Source of the DNA: Euryarchaeota archaeon UBA259
GTDB lineage: Archaea; Thermoplasmatota; Poseidoniia; Poseidoniales; Poseidoniaceae
NCBI GenBank assembly: GCA_002506275.1
Contig: DAXG01000014.1
Coordinates: forward strand, 1 to 47,028
Length of the DNA stretch: 47,028 nt
Direction of reading: 5' to 3'
The notes under the pieces were generated by a model, which saw only the letters and a program-made list of their open reading frames with translations, was not told the DNA's origin and did no database searches. The translations under genes were made by a program, and so were the position numbers. Shown here one piece after another: positions 39,264 through 47,028 of the stretch (position 1 is the stretch's first letter; the number at the start of each line of letters is the position of its first letter).

Positions 39264-42062
39264 ATGAATATGAGGATGCGCTTACTGTGCTTGTTGGTCC
39301 TCCTCGGACTCGTGTTGCCAAGCTTGTCAGGGCATGTGTCTGCCGGCCATCCACCTGAAGACCAATCGTTTACAACACCGCACACTGGTGTTGATTTTCC
39401 TGTTGGTTGGGAAGACTTCAGTTACTTTACAGGTTCCGGATTCACAACCGTACAACGCGAGTACAGGCTGCTTTATCCGGCAATGACCGCTGGTGAAGGG
39501 AGTGATATGGCCGGCAACGGTCCTTTCCCAAACGTCCAATTTTTCGTTGACTCAGGTGAATCTTCTTCTTCATACATGGACTTCGCCTCCCGTTTGGTTG
39601 AAAGAGGATTTATGGTCGCCGTTCTCGATGATGCCTTGGACTCCACAGATTTGAGTTCGATTCTGGAACACACAACCGGTATTCGGAAAAACTTGGCACA
39701 ACTCAACAACACCAGTAGCAGTTCTGTTGGGGGTACATTTGGCCAATTCGATCTCAGCCATTGGGGCATGGGTGGCCATGGAGTTGGTGCCGCAGCCGCA
39801 TACGGCGCATATCCATACTGGATGAATTCAACGCTCCAAGAATCCGTTCAACCTCCGAGAGCAGTTTTTGGAGTCGGGTCTGATTTTGGTGATTGGGATG
39901 ATGACCACTGGGATGAATTGGCCCCTGAAAATTGGATACATTCACCAGCATCGCCTGCAGCAGGTCTGTTCCTCACCGGTTCAGCAGACGAGGTGTTTTC
40001 TTCGAGCGATGTGGAAAACACCCTCTCCAACGGTGATGGCTTCGGATGGCAACTGATGGAAGTGCTTGGTGCAGACCATTACCAATATCAAGATTCGACC
40101 TCGCTTTTCGAAGGCTTCAACGATGGCGATGCATCACTTACTCAGGACCAACAAAACTCCATTGCAGCAGAGCATATTAACGACTATCTCGATGTCACAC
40201 TGCGCGGTTCTCACGAGCATTTCCGAGATGCTTTCAATCGCCCACTCGGCCCTCACGTCGTCAGTGATTCTGATGCTTACATCGTCGAAAATCTTCTCCA
40301 AAGTAATTTCCTGTTGGTGAATGAAACGCAAATTACTCCGAATGGGACGGCAACTTTCGGGCCACAGGTGACGGTTAATTTCTTTGCTGACTGGACCATG
40401 AGGGATGGCCGAAACCTTTCTGATTTGCCGACTGGATGGGATTTGAACATTGAATGTGCAGTTTCTGGAATGGATGCCACAGAAGGCCAGTTTGATGCGA
40501 ACGGTACGGCAATTTGCTTGTTCCCCATGCAAGATGTAGCGCCAGGTTTCCATACTGCAACCCTTCGAATTTTCGTCGAAGGTGCTTCAACGACGCTCGA
40601 TTTTTCCTTCAACCGCACCGATGCTCCACTGGTTGTTGTATCACCACCTCCGCCTATTGATGTTGAACAACGCAGCAGCATCCATATTGATGCTGCGGCA
40701 TACGCATACGACCCGGACGGGCAAGAAGTGTTTGTTCAGTCCGCACAGTTTACAGGTGGTTCAACTGAGGATTTCACCGTCACCATTGACCAAGATCAAA
40801 AAGGAGTTCAGATTTATCACAGCGTTGATGGGGAAGAAGTCAACGGTACTGAGATCACCATGGTTTTGCGGGCTGGCGGTGATGGTGTCATTGATGAAGC
40901 AAACACGACGGCCCTTGTTCGTGTAATACCTGTCGATGACCCGGTCAGCAAAGTTGCAGATGTGCCTATGCAGAACATGATTGAAGACGGAGCATCGGTG
41001 ACGGTCAATCTTTCGCAGTTTGTCAGCGACCCTGAAGGCGAAATCTTGTTCGGAACGGCTGGAGGGTACACAGAAGGTGTCTATGGTCCAGTGGGTTTTT
41101 CGTTGGCAGACGGCTTCCTCACCCTTTCACCCCTTCCCGATAAAAACGGCGCAACCGTCATGCATTTACTCGTTGGTGACGGTACGACCGTTCCCGTCGA
41201 ATTGGATGTTCCCTTGTACGTAGAACCCGTCAATGATGACATCATCGTCAATGAATCCAACTGGAACTTGACCGTTGAAGAAGATGGAAGTCTTTCTGTA
41301 CATCTTTCAGATTTGGCGTGGGACGTCGATGGAGACAATTTGTTTTGGACAATCAACAGTTCTTCTCAATCAGTCAGCGTAGTGCGTTCAGCTGGACAAC
41401 TTCTCATTACTCCTCAACTCGATTATTCTGGTACAGATGTACTCACGAGCATCAATGTAACGGACCAAACGATGACCGTTCATCGGGTGTTGAACATCAG
41501 TGTGACTTCTTCACCGGATGCACCTGTGTTGATCCTTCAAGAGATAAATCTCATCGATTCAACCGCTGGAAGTTTGCAATGGTGGGTCTTTGATGCCGAC
41601 GGTGTTATTCCTGAACAAAGTGAAATCCAAGTGAATGGGACCACGATTGAAAATCTGACTCATTCATGCGTATACGACAGCAACGATTTGACCAATCGAT
41701 GCCTTTCGATGCTACCGCTGCCCGAATCTCACAACGGCACGGTGGAAGTGCGAGTCTCCGTATACGATGCTGAGATTGGAGCGAATACGGTAGCCTACAT
41801 TTCGGTCAACATGACGCCTTCAATCAACGAACCAGTGGTCATCGTTGACTCAAATGATTCTGAGTCTGGAAGTTTAACCTTCTATGTCTTCGGATTCGGT
41901 GCAGTGGCATTCGTCATTCTCATCATCCTGTTTGTTGTGTTGCGCGATGCATCCTCTTCTTCAAAGACAACCCCAACTGAACTCGCATCGTCGCAACCAA
42001 GTACCGAAGAAGATGCTCATGCTTCGGTAGGTCTGCTCGCTCGAGCCAAACAACAACAGTAG
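39264..42062 (+). CDS. Anchored surface protein with alpha/beta-hydrolase-like and cadherin-like domains
   Basis: A 932-residue protein: signal peptide (1 to about 27), then an alpha/beta-hydrolase-like domain to about residue 330 (YRLLYPAMTAG, FVDSGESSSSYMDFASRLVERGFMVAVLDD, SHWGMGGHGVGAAAAYGAYP, GLFLTGSADEV, GADHYQYQD), similar in layout to chlorophyllase/PETase-type proteins. The remainder has three or more cadherin-like or Ig-like repeats (VIPVDDPVSKV, VEPVNDDI, EEDGSLSVHLSDLAWDVDGD), then a C-terminal membrane helix (about 880-902) and a short tail. The nucleophile elbow lacks the expected serine. A purine-rich aaggaga lies 11 bases ahead of the ATG; MRMRL at 39270 is an alternative start. 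It is probably exposed at the cell surface. Confidence 0.78.
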   Translation: MNMRMRLLCLLVLLGLVLPSLSGHVSAGHPPEDQSFTTPHTGVDFPVGWEDFSYFTGSGFTTVQREYRLLYPAMTAGEGSDMAGNGPFPNVQFFVDSGESSSSYMDFASRLVERGFMVAVLDDALDSTDLSSILEHTTGIRKNLAQLNNTSSSSVGGTFGQFDLSHWGMGGHGVGAAAAYGAYPYWMNSTLQESVQPPRAVFGVGSDFGDWDDDHWDELAPENWIHSPASPAAGLFLTGSADEVFSSSDVENTLSNGDGFGWQLMEVLGADHYQYQDSTSLFEGFNDGDASLTQDQQNSIAAEHINDYLDVTLRGSHEHFRDAFNRPLGPHVVSDSDAYIVENLLQSNFLLVNETQITPNGTATFGPQVTVNFFADWTMRDGRNLSDLPTGWDLNIECAVSGMDATEGQFDANGTAICLFPMQDVAPGFHTATLRIFVEGASTTLDFSFNRTDAPLVVVSPPPPIDVEQRSSIHIDAAAYAYDPDGQEVFVQSAQFTGGSTEDFTVTIDQDQKGVQIYHSVDGEEVNGTEITMVLRAGGDGVIDEANTTALVRVIPVDDPVSKVADVPMQNMIEDGASVTVNLSQFVSDPEGEILFGTAGGYTEGVYGPVGFSLADGFLTLSPLPDKNGATVMHLLVGDGTTVPVELDVPLYVEPVNDDIIVNESNWNLTVEEDGSLSVHLSDLAWDVDGDNLFWTINSSSQSVSVVRSAGQLLITPQLDYSGTDVLTSINVTDQTMTVHRVLNISVTSSPDAPVLILQEINLIDSTAGSLQWWVFDADGVIPEQSEIQVNGTTIENLTHSCVYDSNDLTNRCLSMLPLPESHNGTVEVRVSVYDAEIGANTVAYISVNMTPSINEPVVIVDSNDSESGSLTFYVFGFGAVAFVILIILFVVLRDASSSSKTTPTELASSQPSTEEDAHASVGLLARAKQQQ

Positions 42063-42066
42063 CGTC

Positions 42067-43629
42067 TCACAATGGTATGTTGCCATGTTTCTTTGGCGGA
42101 CTCCATTCACGCTTTGATTGGAGAATGTTCAATGCACGGCAAAGGCGCAATCGACTTTCACTCGGTTCGATGACATCATCCAGCCACCCGTTTCGTGCAG
42201 CAACGTAAGGGTCGCCGAACTTTGCTTTGTATTCAGCGATGAGTTGTTGTCGGATTTCCTCACGCTTTTCTTCAGGTGCCTTTTTGATTTCCGTTCTGTG
42301 AATGACATTGACTGCTCCTTCAGCCCCCATCACTGCCAACTCTGCAGTCGGCCATGCAATGTTATAGTCGCTTTGTAAATGCTTACAGGACATGGCCAAA
42401 TAAGCCCCGCCGTATGCTTTTCGAGTCACGAGGGTGAGCTTGGGGACCGTTGCCTCAGCATAGGCAAACAACAGTTTTGCTCCATGACGAATAATTCCAC
42501 CCCATTCTTGGACGACACCGGGCAAGAACCCGGGTACATCCTCAAAGGTGACCAAGGGTATGTTGAACGAATCGCACGTACGAATGAACCGTGCAGCCTT
42601 TACAGATGCGTCGATGTCAAGACAACCTGCCAAGACTTTCGGTTGGTTACCGACGACTCCAATTGTCTTGCCCTCAAGTCGAGCAAAACCGATGATGATG
42701 TTATCAGCATACGATTCAAAGAGTTCCATAAAGATGCCATCATCGACAATCTCCTCGACCACTTTGACCATGTCGTACGGTTTGTTCGGGTTGTCGGGGA
42801 CAAAAGTTTCCAAATCGGGGTTTAATCGGTTGGCTGGGTCTGCTGTTTCTTCAAAAGGTGCATCGGCCATATTGTGGTCTGGAAGGTAAGATAAAATTTC
42901 ACTGGCGAGGGTGCAGGCGTCTTCTTCATCATCCGCAATTAAGCAGGCTATGCCTGAGCGTGAAGCGTGCAATGATGCACCTCCAAGGCCCGCTGCGTCA
43001 ATTTCGCCTTCGATCACTTCTGGAGTTTCAAGCGGTGAAGAGAGGAATAACTGGCCGTGGTCTTCGCCAAGAATCGTAAAATCAGCAAGGCTTGCCGCTA
43101 ATGCAGAAACACCGACGACCGGTCCAAGTACCAAACTAATCATCGGAATTCTGCCGCTGCATTGTACCAACCTGTCGAGTAATTCCCCTGTGCCGGCAAG
43201 TGCAGATACGCCGTCATGAGCGCGCTGACCACCGCCGTCCCACATGCAGATGATTGGAACTTTCGCTCGTTCAGCCATCTCAATAATTTTGCCGATTTTC
43301 TTGGCATGCATTTCACCCATGCTACCGCCGTGAACGCTGAAATCTTGAGCGAAGCAGTAGATTCGTCTTCCATTGATTGTTCCGTGCCCAGCAACAACTC
43401 CGTCACCAAGGGTGTGGTGAAGGAACATTCCGTTGTCGGTTGAGCGATGGGTGACAAAGGAGTCGATTTCAATAAACGAGTTCTCGTCGAGAAGCATTCC
43501 TATTCGGTCTCGAGCAGTGCCTCTACCGCTGCTGCGTATGGCTTCTTGGCGTTTGAGGCCGCCACCAAGGCGAGCCTGCTCGCGCTTGTATTGGAGTTCC
43601 TCGAGACGCTCACTCGAATTGCCTGCCAT
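42067..43629 (-). CDS. Acyl-CoA carboxylase carboxyltransferase (PccB/MmdA family)
   Basis: A 520-residue carboxyltransferase beta subunit at normal length. Motifs include QDFSVHGGSMGEMHAKKI, VPIICMWDGGGQRAHDG, GPVVGVSALAASLADF, PGFLPGVVQEWGGIIRHGAKLLFAYAEATVPKLT (split here across two crotonase-fold halves), RKAYGGAYLAMSCK and the C-terminal KKHGNIPL. It transfers CO2 from carboxybiotin to propionyl-CoA or acetyl-CoA, or acts in a decarboxylase. The biotin carboxylase and biotin carrier are outside the window. ATG 43629 has GGTGGAG just upstream; the longer frame begins with TTG at 43662. It follows gatD in the same direction. Confidence 0.93.
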   Translation of the reverse strand: MAGNSSERLEELQYKREQARLGGGLKRQEAIRSSGRGTARDRIGMLLDENSFIEIDSFVTHRSTDNGMFLHHTLGDGVVAGHGTINGRRIYCFAQDFSVHGGSMGEMHAKKIGKIIEMAERAKVPIICMWDGGGQRAHDGVSALAGTGELLDRLVQCSGRIPMISLVLGPVVGVSALAASLADFTILGEDHGQLFLSSPLETPEVIEGEIDAAGLGGASLHASRSGIACLIADDEEDACTLASEILSYLPDHNMADAPFEETADPANRLNPDLETFVPDNPNKPYDMVKVVEEIVDDGIFMELFESYADNIIIGFARLEGKTIGVVGNQPKVLAGCLDIDASVKAARFIRTCDSFNIPLVTFEDVPGFLPGVVQEWGGIIRHGAKLLFAYAEATVPKLTLVTRKAYGGAYLAMSCKHLQSDYNIAWPTAELAVMGAEGAVNVIHRTEIKKAPEEKREEIRQQLIAEYKAKFGDPYVAARNGWLDDVIEPSESRLRLCRALNILQSKREWSPPKKHGNIPL

Positions 43630-43666
43630 GTCTTCTCCACCACTTCTCGGTTTTTCATTCAAGCGC

Positions 43667-45028
43667 CTAATTCATGAGGAGATTGTTTCCTTCTCCGCAA
43701 AGATTTGTGCCAATTGCATCCTCGAGTTTCACGTTGTTGGAAAGAGCCCAATGAACCTTGACAATCACAGTATCAGGTGCAGCAACACTGCCATGACCCA
43801 TGATTCCCATTTCCATTTGTTTTCTGCCCTTGGAATAGACGTTCATATCCACTGGGCCGTGAATACACTGGTTGGTGACAATAATCGGAATCTCTCTGTT
43901 GATGCATCGGGTAAGTGCTCTCCAAACTTTGGTGTTCTCTGGAGCATCCTTTCCTGGGTCCTCAATGGGCAAATGCCCGAGCCCAGTTCCCTGAATGACA
44001 ATTGCTTGAACACCCGTCTGAACAATGGCTTCAATTTCTTCCGAGTGAAGCCAAGGACCAGAAATGAACTGAGCAATTCTCGTACTTTTCTCGTAGGTCG
44101 TCGGACGTTCGCAAACGGGTCGCGTTGTGCTGTTTTTGCGTAGCGTTTCGTAGAAGTCGGTGTTCGTGTGACTCAGTTCCCCGTTGTCGATGGTAACATG
44201 AGCCAAGGCTTCACAGTTCACCGGTTGGAATGCATCACGGCGTGAGGAGTGCATCTTCCGAACTCCGGTGCCTGGATAGACTGCGCATTCACCGTCGTTG
44301 TTGGTTGAATGCATAACCAAGACGACTCCATCTCCAGCATCACCACAGGGCTGAGGGCCATTTGCCGCCCAATGAACTGCTGAAAGAAGGTTTTCTGCGG
44401 CGTCGGAGGAGCCTCTGTCTGAAGACCGTTGCGAGCCGACAAACGCAATTCGCCCCGGTGCCACTTCGCCCTTTCCACCCCAAGCAAAACTCATCGCAGC
44501 CGACGAGATGTGGAGCGTGTCAGTTCCATGGGTGACCACAACGCCATCACAGCCGTCGTCAAACGCCTGCTTTGATGCTTGTATCATGATGTTCCAATGC
44601 TGAGGGCGAATGTCGTCGCTGAACATGTTACCAAGTTTGACCGCTTCGATGTTTGCAATCTGAGCGAGTTCAGGTAGACTCGCAATCATTTCTTCCGGTT
44701 CAAATCGAGCCACAACCGCCCCGGTTGTGTAATCGACTTTGGAGGCGATTGTGCCGCCAGTATGCAGAATTCGAATGCGTGGAAGTGCATCGTTCGTCAC
44801 TCTTTCCTGCTTTGGAGCGTTTGTTGCGGCAGGAGGGGATTGGGTCGGTAGCAGTTCGACGGATGTGACTTCATTGAGAGGATAACTGGCATTGTAGCCG
44901 TTGACCAGTTTAACAGTCAGGTGGTTTTTTGCGGCTGGATGCAGTACTACGCCTTCAATGCAAGTTTGCCCATTTCGTGTTTCCACTTCGAGTTTAACCC
45001 GTTGGCCTGCAGGAGGGACATCAACCAT
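43667..45028 (-). CDS. gatD: Glutamyl-tRNA(Gln) amidotransferase subunit D
   Basis: A 453-residue archaeal GatD. An N-terminal beta-barrel (to about 75) precedes the L-asparaginase-type domain with ILHTGGTIAS (Thr at about 89), VVTHGTDTLH (about 163-172) and FVGSQRSSDRGSSDAAENL. GatDE converts Glu-tRNA(Gln) to Gln-tRNA(Gln); GatD releases ammonia from glutamine or asparagine. GatE is not in the window. I chose ATG 45028 (MVDVPPAG). The open frame continues to 45166, but the added residues are a translation of the tRNA-Met gene. The gene starts 87 bases after the tRNA in the same direction. Confidence 0.94.
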   Translation of the reverse strand: MVDVPPAGQRVKLEVETRNGQTCIEGVVLHPAAKNHLTVKLVNGYNASYPLNEVTSVELLPTQSPPAATNAPKQERVTNDALPRIRILHTGGTIASKVDYTTGAVVARFEPEEMIASLPELAQIANIEAVKLGNMFSDDIRPQHWNIMIQASKQAFDDGCDGVVVTHGTDTLHISSAAMSFAWGGKGEVAPGRIAFVGSQRSSDRGSSDAAENLLSAVHWAANGPQPCGDAGDGVVLVMHSTNNDGECAVYPGTGVRKMHSSRRDAFQPVNCEALAHVTIDNGELSHTNTDFYETLRKNSTTRPVCERPTTYEKSTRIAQFISGPWLHSEEIEAIVQTGVQAIVIQGTGLGHLPIEDPGKDAPENTKVWRALTRCINREIPIIVTNQCIHGPVDMNVYSKGRKQMEMGIMGHGSVAAPDTVIVKVHWALSNNVKLEDAIGTNLCGEGNNLLMN

Positions 45029-45114
45029 GACTTGGCTAATGGAGGGGGGCACATCAAGGGTTCGCCATTTACTTGTGGCAAAACCCGTTCGTACCGACGC
45101 CCTGAGATGTGTGG

Positions 45115-45241
45115 TGCCGGGAGCGGGGCTTGAACCCGCGACCTTCGGATGTCTCAGACACCGCAAGGGGTTTGCACGTCATACGATTGCCTTGTAGGCT
45201 GCCCTATGAGTCCGACGCGCCACCAACTACGCCACCCCGGC
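45115..45241 (-). tRNA. Elongator tRNA-Met (anticodon CAT) with intron
   Basis: On the minus strand the acceptor GCCGGGG pairs with TCCCGGC (one G-U) with discriminator A. The T arm is GCGGG-TTCAAGC-CCCGC. The anticodon stem TCGGA/TCCGA encloses CTCATA, an intron, then A. Removing 45151-45204 gives loop CTCATAA and anticodon CAT at 45206-45208. The body resembles archaeal elongator tRNA-Met. CCA is not encoded. Confidence 0.94.
45151..45204 (-). other. 54-nt tRNA intron at position 37/38 with bulge-helix-bulge
   Basis: The splice region folds as the canonical archaeal motif. The anticodon stem is the outer helix. The central helix is CTCA with TGAG (four pairs), the three-base bulges are TAG and ACA, and the inner helix is GGCA with TGTC (one G-U). 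Cuts after the second base of each bulge (TA/G and AC/A) are what the archaeal splicing endonuclease makes. Confidence 0.88.
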
Positions 45242-45339
45242 TTATCTCTCGCCTGTCGCGTTCCCCATTTCAACCATACGGATGAAAAGTGATGTAAAAT
45301 CACCGTAGCCTTCATGCACTCTACGCCTCACGGACAACT
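45242..45339. promoter_or_regulatory. Divergent promoter region, tRNA-Met / membrane protein
   Basis: This 98-base spacer has an A/T-rich core with gatgtaaaatcac around 45290-45302, which also forms a small inverted repeat (gtgat/atcac). Either a TATA-like box or an operator could lie here; the sequence alone does not decide. Confidence 0.35.
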
Positions 45340-46257
45340 ATGGTTGACCTCAATACTGCTATGGCTGCCGCTGCAGGCGAACGCCAGAAGCGTATGGCAG
45401 ATGAGGGGAAGGAGCGTAAGAAGCGGCGCAGTGGCAGCGACCTTGGAATCGAGGCCTTTGACCCCGTGAAACACGTGACCAAAGAAAAAGCAGAAACCGT
45501 CTCAATGTGGCTGGTTATCGGTTTCTCAGTTCTCGTGTCCTTGTTGATGCGCTATGTGCTCATGCCGCGCACCACTGTTGAGAAATCCGACATTCTCTAT
45601 CTTGCGCCCTTGGCTGCAATCGCACTTATTCCTCAAGTCCACCGCATTGTTTTGCCAGAATCATTGAATGAGGTGTACACGAAGGGAACTTGGTTCAAGG
45701 CTGGGTTTCTCCACACCTTTACTTTCCTTGCCATGGCTTTCTTGTTGGTGAATCCACCGTTGGGTGACATCGCCGCACCTCAACTTGCTGACAAATGGGT
45801 TTTGGTACAAGATGAGGGCGATGAACTCAATTTTTCACAGATGAAGGGTGCTTCATCTTCACTGACTTGGGAGGTCGATTCAGGCAGTGGTCTCTCTGGT
45901 GATGTTTGGCTCCTGTTTGGACTTGCTGATAATCTCAATGTAGAAGGTGCCAATGTGACGGTGGAGCTCACGAACAATGCTGGTAACGAACTGCAAATTT
46001 CGAACGACCTCGGTTTCTGGGACAACAACTCAGTATCGATTGCTAACAATACGACTTCGCGCTCTTCGGTTTCGAAATTGATACCTCATGGTGATCTCGA
46101 TCAACGTTTTGCACTCTTACTCGGAACCGATTTGGCGGTTGGCGAACATCAAATCACCGTCAATATTGTTGAGCAAGGGGACCCTTGGGAAAACACACGT
46201 GAGTACGTTTGGAACTTGCTCATCGTTGAAAAACTACCAGATGCAGATGCTTCATGA
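45340..46257 (+). CDS. Unknown membrane protein with extracytoplasmic beta domain
   Basis: A 305-residue protein of no family I recognise. The N-terminal 50 residues are soluble and strongly basic (GERQKRMADEGKERKKRRSG). Three hydrophobic segments follow (about 55-75, 83-102, 122-140). The last ~160 residues are hydrophilic and beta-rich with NxT/NxS sites (NVTVEL, NNSVSI, NNTTS), ending in a strand-like EYVWNLLIVEKL, consistent with an outside-facing sandwich. The ATG at 45340 fits a gene divergent from tRNA-Met. Possibly an envelope protein; no function can be assigned. Confidence 0.75.
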   Translation: MVDLNTAMAAAAGERQKRMADEGKERKKRRSGSDLGIEAFDPVKHVTKEKAETVSMWLVIGFSVLVSLLMRYVLMPRTTVEKSDILYLAPLAAIALIPQVHRIVLPESLNEVYTKGTWFKAGFLHTFTFLAMAFLLVNPPLGDIAAPQLADKWVLVQDEGDELNFSQMKGASSSLTWEVDSGSGLSGDVWLLFGLADNLNVEGANVTVELTNNAGNELQISNDLGFWDNNSVSIANNTTSRSSVSKLIPHGDLDQRFALLLGTDLAVGEHQITVNIVEQGDPWENTREYVWNLLIVEKLPDADAS

Positions 46258-46428
46258 CAGCATATCGCTGTGCGCAACAAGTATTCTGTTGAGCAAGCGG
46301 CTGATTCGGTGAATGTCTCGTTGTTCTTGGGTTTGCTTTTGCAATTGCCGTGCACGAAGATGCCTTACCAGAGGGGCAGCAGCAGTCCAGCACATGATGT
46401 CCAGTGAGCGGTTCAGAAGGGTGGTCAT
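46252..46428 (-). CDS. Possible small protein, 58 residues
   Basis: An open frame beginning MTTLLNRSLDI with amphipathic, Arg/Gln-rich helical character (HLRARQLQKQTQEQRDIHRI) fills most of the otherwise empty 237-base gap and overlaps the preceding gene's stop by six bases. It has no Shine-Dalgarno or TATA box in front. It lies 66 bases downstream of the RFC gene on the same strand. It is as likely to be chance as real. Confidence 0.25.
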   Translation of the reverse strand: MTTLLNRSLDIMCWTAAAPLVRHLRARQLQKQTQEQRDIHRISRLLNRILVAHSDMLS

Positions 46429-46476
46429 GATGGGGGGTAGGTGCAATCAATGGAGTGGTTTCTTCACGCCCGTTAA

Positions 46477-46494
46477 GTGAAAGTGAAAGTGAAA
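46477..46494. repeat. Three tandem copies of gtgaaa
   Basis: Three exact hexamers directly adjoin the stop codon of the RFC gene. On its coding strand they read as TTTCAC repeats, giving a pyrimidine-rich 3' flank that may help transcription termination in archaea. Confidence 0.5.
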
Positions 46495-47028
46495 TTAAGT
46501 ACGGAGATGAGTGACCAGTCGAGCAGTAAGGGCGTCCAATTGAATCTGTTCTCCACCGCCTTCTACCAATCGATAGTCAACTTCAGCCATCCATTCGGTC
46601 ATGTCAAGTTTCGCTTCTTCTGTAAGAAAATCAGCGGTGTAAAGTTCACGGTGAAGTTGGTTCACAAAGTCGGTTCCGGCAAGTCCGTACTTATCCAGCA
46701 ATTCTCTCAAGCGCCGTCGTGCGGCGTGGAACCCATCATCTCTGCAGGCCATAAGGTACTGGTGCAGGGCTTCAGGAGGCGCGGTTGCCGACGTTTCATA
46801 GATCAAGTCACGGCTGATGTTCATATCCAATGCCGCAGCCACTTGAAGTCCGGTGAGAGCTTTTCTTAAGTCGCCTTGTGAAATACGTGTTAATGCTTCA
46901 CCGGCATCGTCTGCTAACTCAACACCTTCCTGCTTGGCAACATGGTGGATTTGTGCATTGACGTCAGCATCTGCTAAAGGCCGGAATCTAAAGACAGCAC
47001 AGCGAGATTGGATGGGTTCAATAATTTT
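46495..47028 (-). CDS. Replication factor C small subunit, C-terminal part (cut by window edge)
   Basis: The frame is open to the right edge, giving 177 residues of the C-terminus. It begins KIIEPIQSRCAVFRFRPL. The SRC motif carries the arginine finger of clamp-loader small subunits, and the following ISQGDLRKALTGLQVAAALD is the sensor 2/helical region. The last ~100 residues form the collar domain. RFC loads PCNA on primed DNA together with the large subunit. The ATPase motifs are off the window, so completeness cannot be judged. The short in-frame ATG at 46842 is internal. Confidence 0.92.
   Translation of the reverse strand, partial: KIIEPIQSRCAVFRFRPLADADVNAQIHHVAKQEGVELADDAGEALTRISQGDLRKALTGLQVAAALDMNISRDLIYETSATAPPEALHQYLMACRDDGFHAARRRLRELLDKYGLAGTDFVNQLHRELYTADFLTEEAKLDMTEWMAEVDYRLVEGGGEQIQLDALTARLVTHLRT

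Noticed and set aside
45029..45166. N-terminal extension of GatD to a start at 45166
   Set aside because: The added 46 residues are partly a translation of the tRNA-Met gene and have no family resemblance; MVDVPP at 45028 is the natural start.
1..47028. CRISPR arrays, insertion sequences, transposases or prophage genes
   Set aside because: No regularly spaced repeats, transposase-like or phage-like proteins were seen in any frame.

Overview
The window looks like a piece of a planktonic euryarchaeal genome, most likely Marine Group II (Candidatus Poseidoniales) or a close relative. This is an inference from gene content. Archaeal markers seen directly are the small subunit of the D-family DNA polymerase, an RFC small subunit, aPelota, Nob1, GatD (archaeal tRNA-dependent amidation), a bacterio-opsin-activator-type HTH regulator, an archaeal pilin N-terminal domain, TATA-like boxes, and an elongator tRNA-Met with a bulge-helix-bulge intron. 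Bacterial-type metabolic genes (formate-tetrahydrofolate ligase, acyl-CoA carboxylase carboxyltransferase, pirin, DedA/YqaA) and very large secreted proteins fit that group. Genes are tightly packed, with ATGA overlaps and convergent pairs that touch.

Layout. 0.1-2.2 kb: a flavin reductase-pirin pair facing a Bat-type regulator. 2.3-6 kb: an MscS channel, tRNA-Glu, a DedA-like membrane protein, Nob1, TatA and a MoaD-like protein. 5.9-28.6 kb: a surface/export block transcribed left to right. It holds a LolD/MacB-type ATPase, a 1536-residue FtsX-type permease with a large extracellular insert, a 1012-residue anchored surface protein, and a 4594-residue multidomain protein ending in a complete archaeal type IV pilin-like domain. 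28.8-31.9 kb: a HAD phosphatase, DNA polymerase D small subunit and a CinA/PncC-type deamidase. 32-38 kb: tRNA-Val, then a leftward run of two small membrane proteins, NfeD-like protein, flotillin-like SPFH protein, formate-THF ligase, Pelota and a 104-residue orphan. 38.1-42 kb: an enlarged shikimate dehydrogenase-like protein and a 932-residue surface protein with a hydrolase-like domain that seems to lack its nucleophile. 42-47 kb: a carboxyltransferase, GatD, the intron-containing tRNA-Met, an unknown membrane protein and the C-terminal part of an RFC small subunit cut by the window edge.

The most unusual content is the 5.9-28.6 kb block. The ATPase and permease overlap by four bases and are followed by two surface proteins. 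Each of the two has a TATA-like box about 50 bases upstream of the start, a Shine-Dalgarno sequence, and short CxnC loops. The second appears to fuse a giant beta-helix/beta-sandwich stalk to a pilin module at its C-terminus, the reverse of the usual order in which the pilin segment is at the N-terminus. I infer a surface-structure or adhesion system; no function is proven here.
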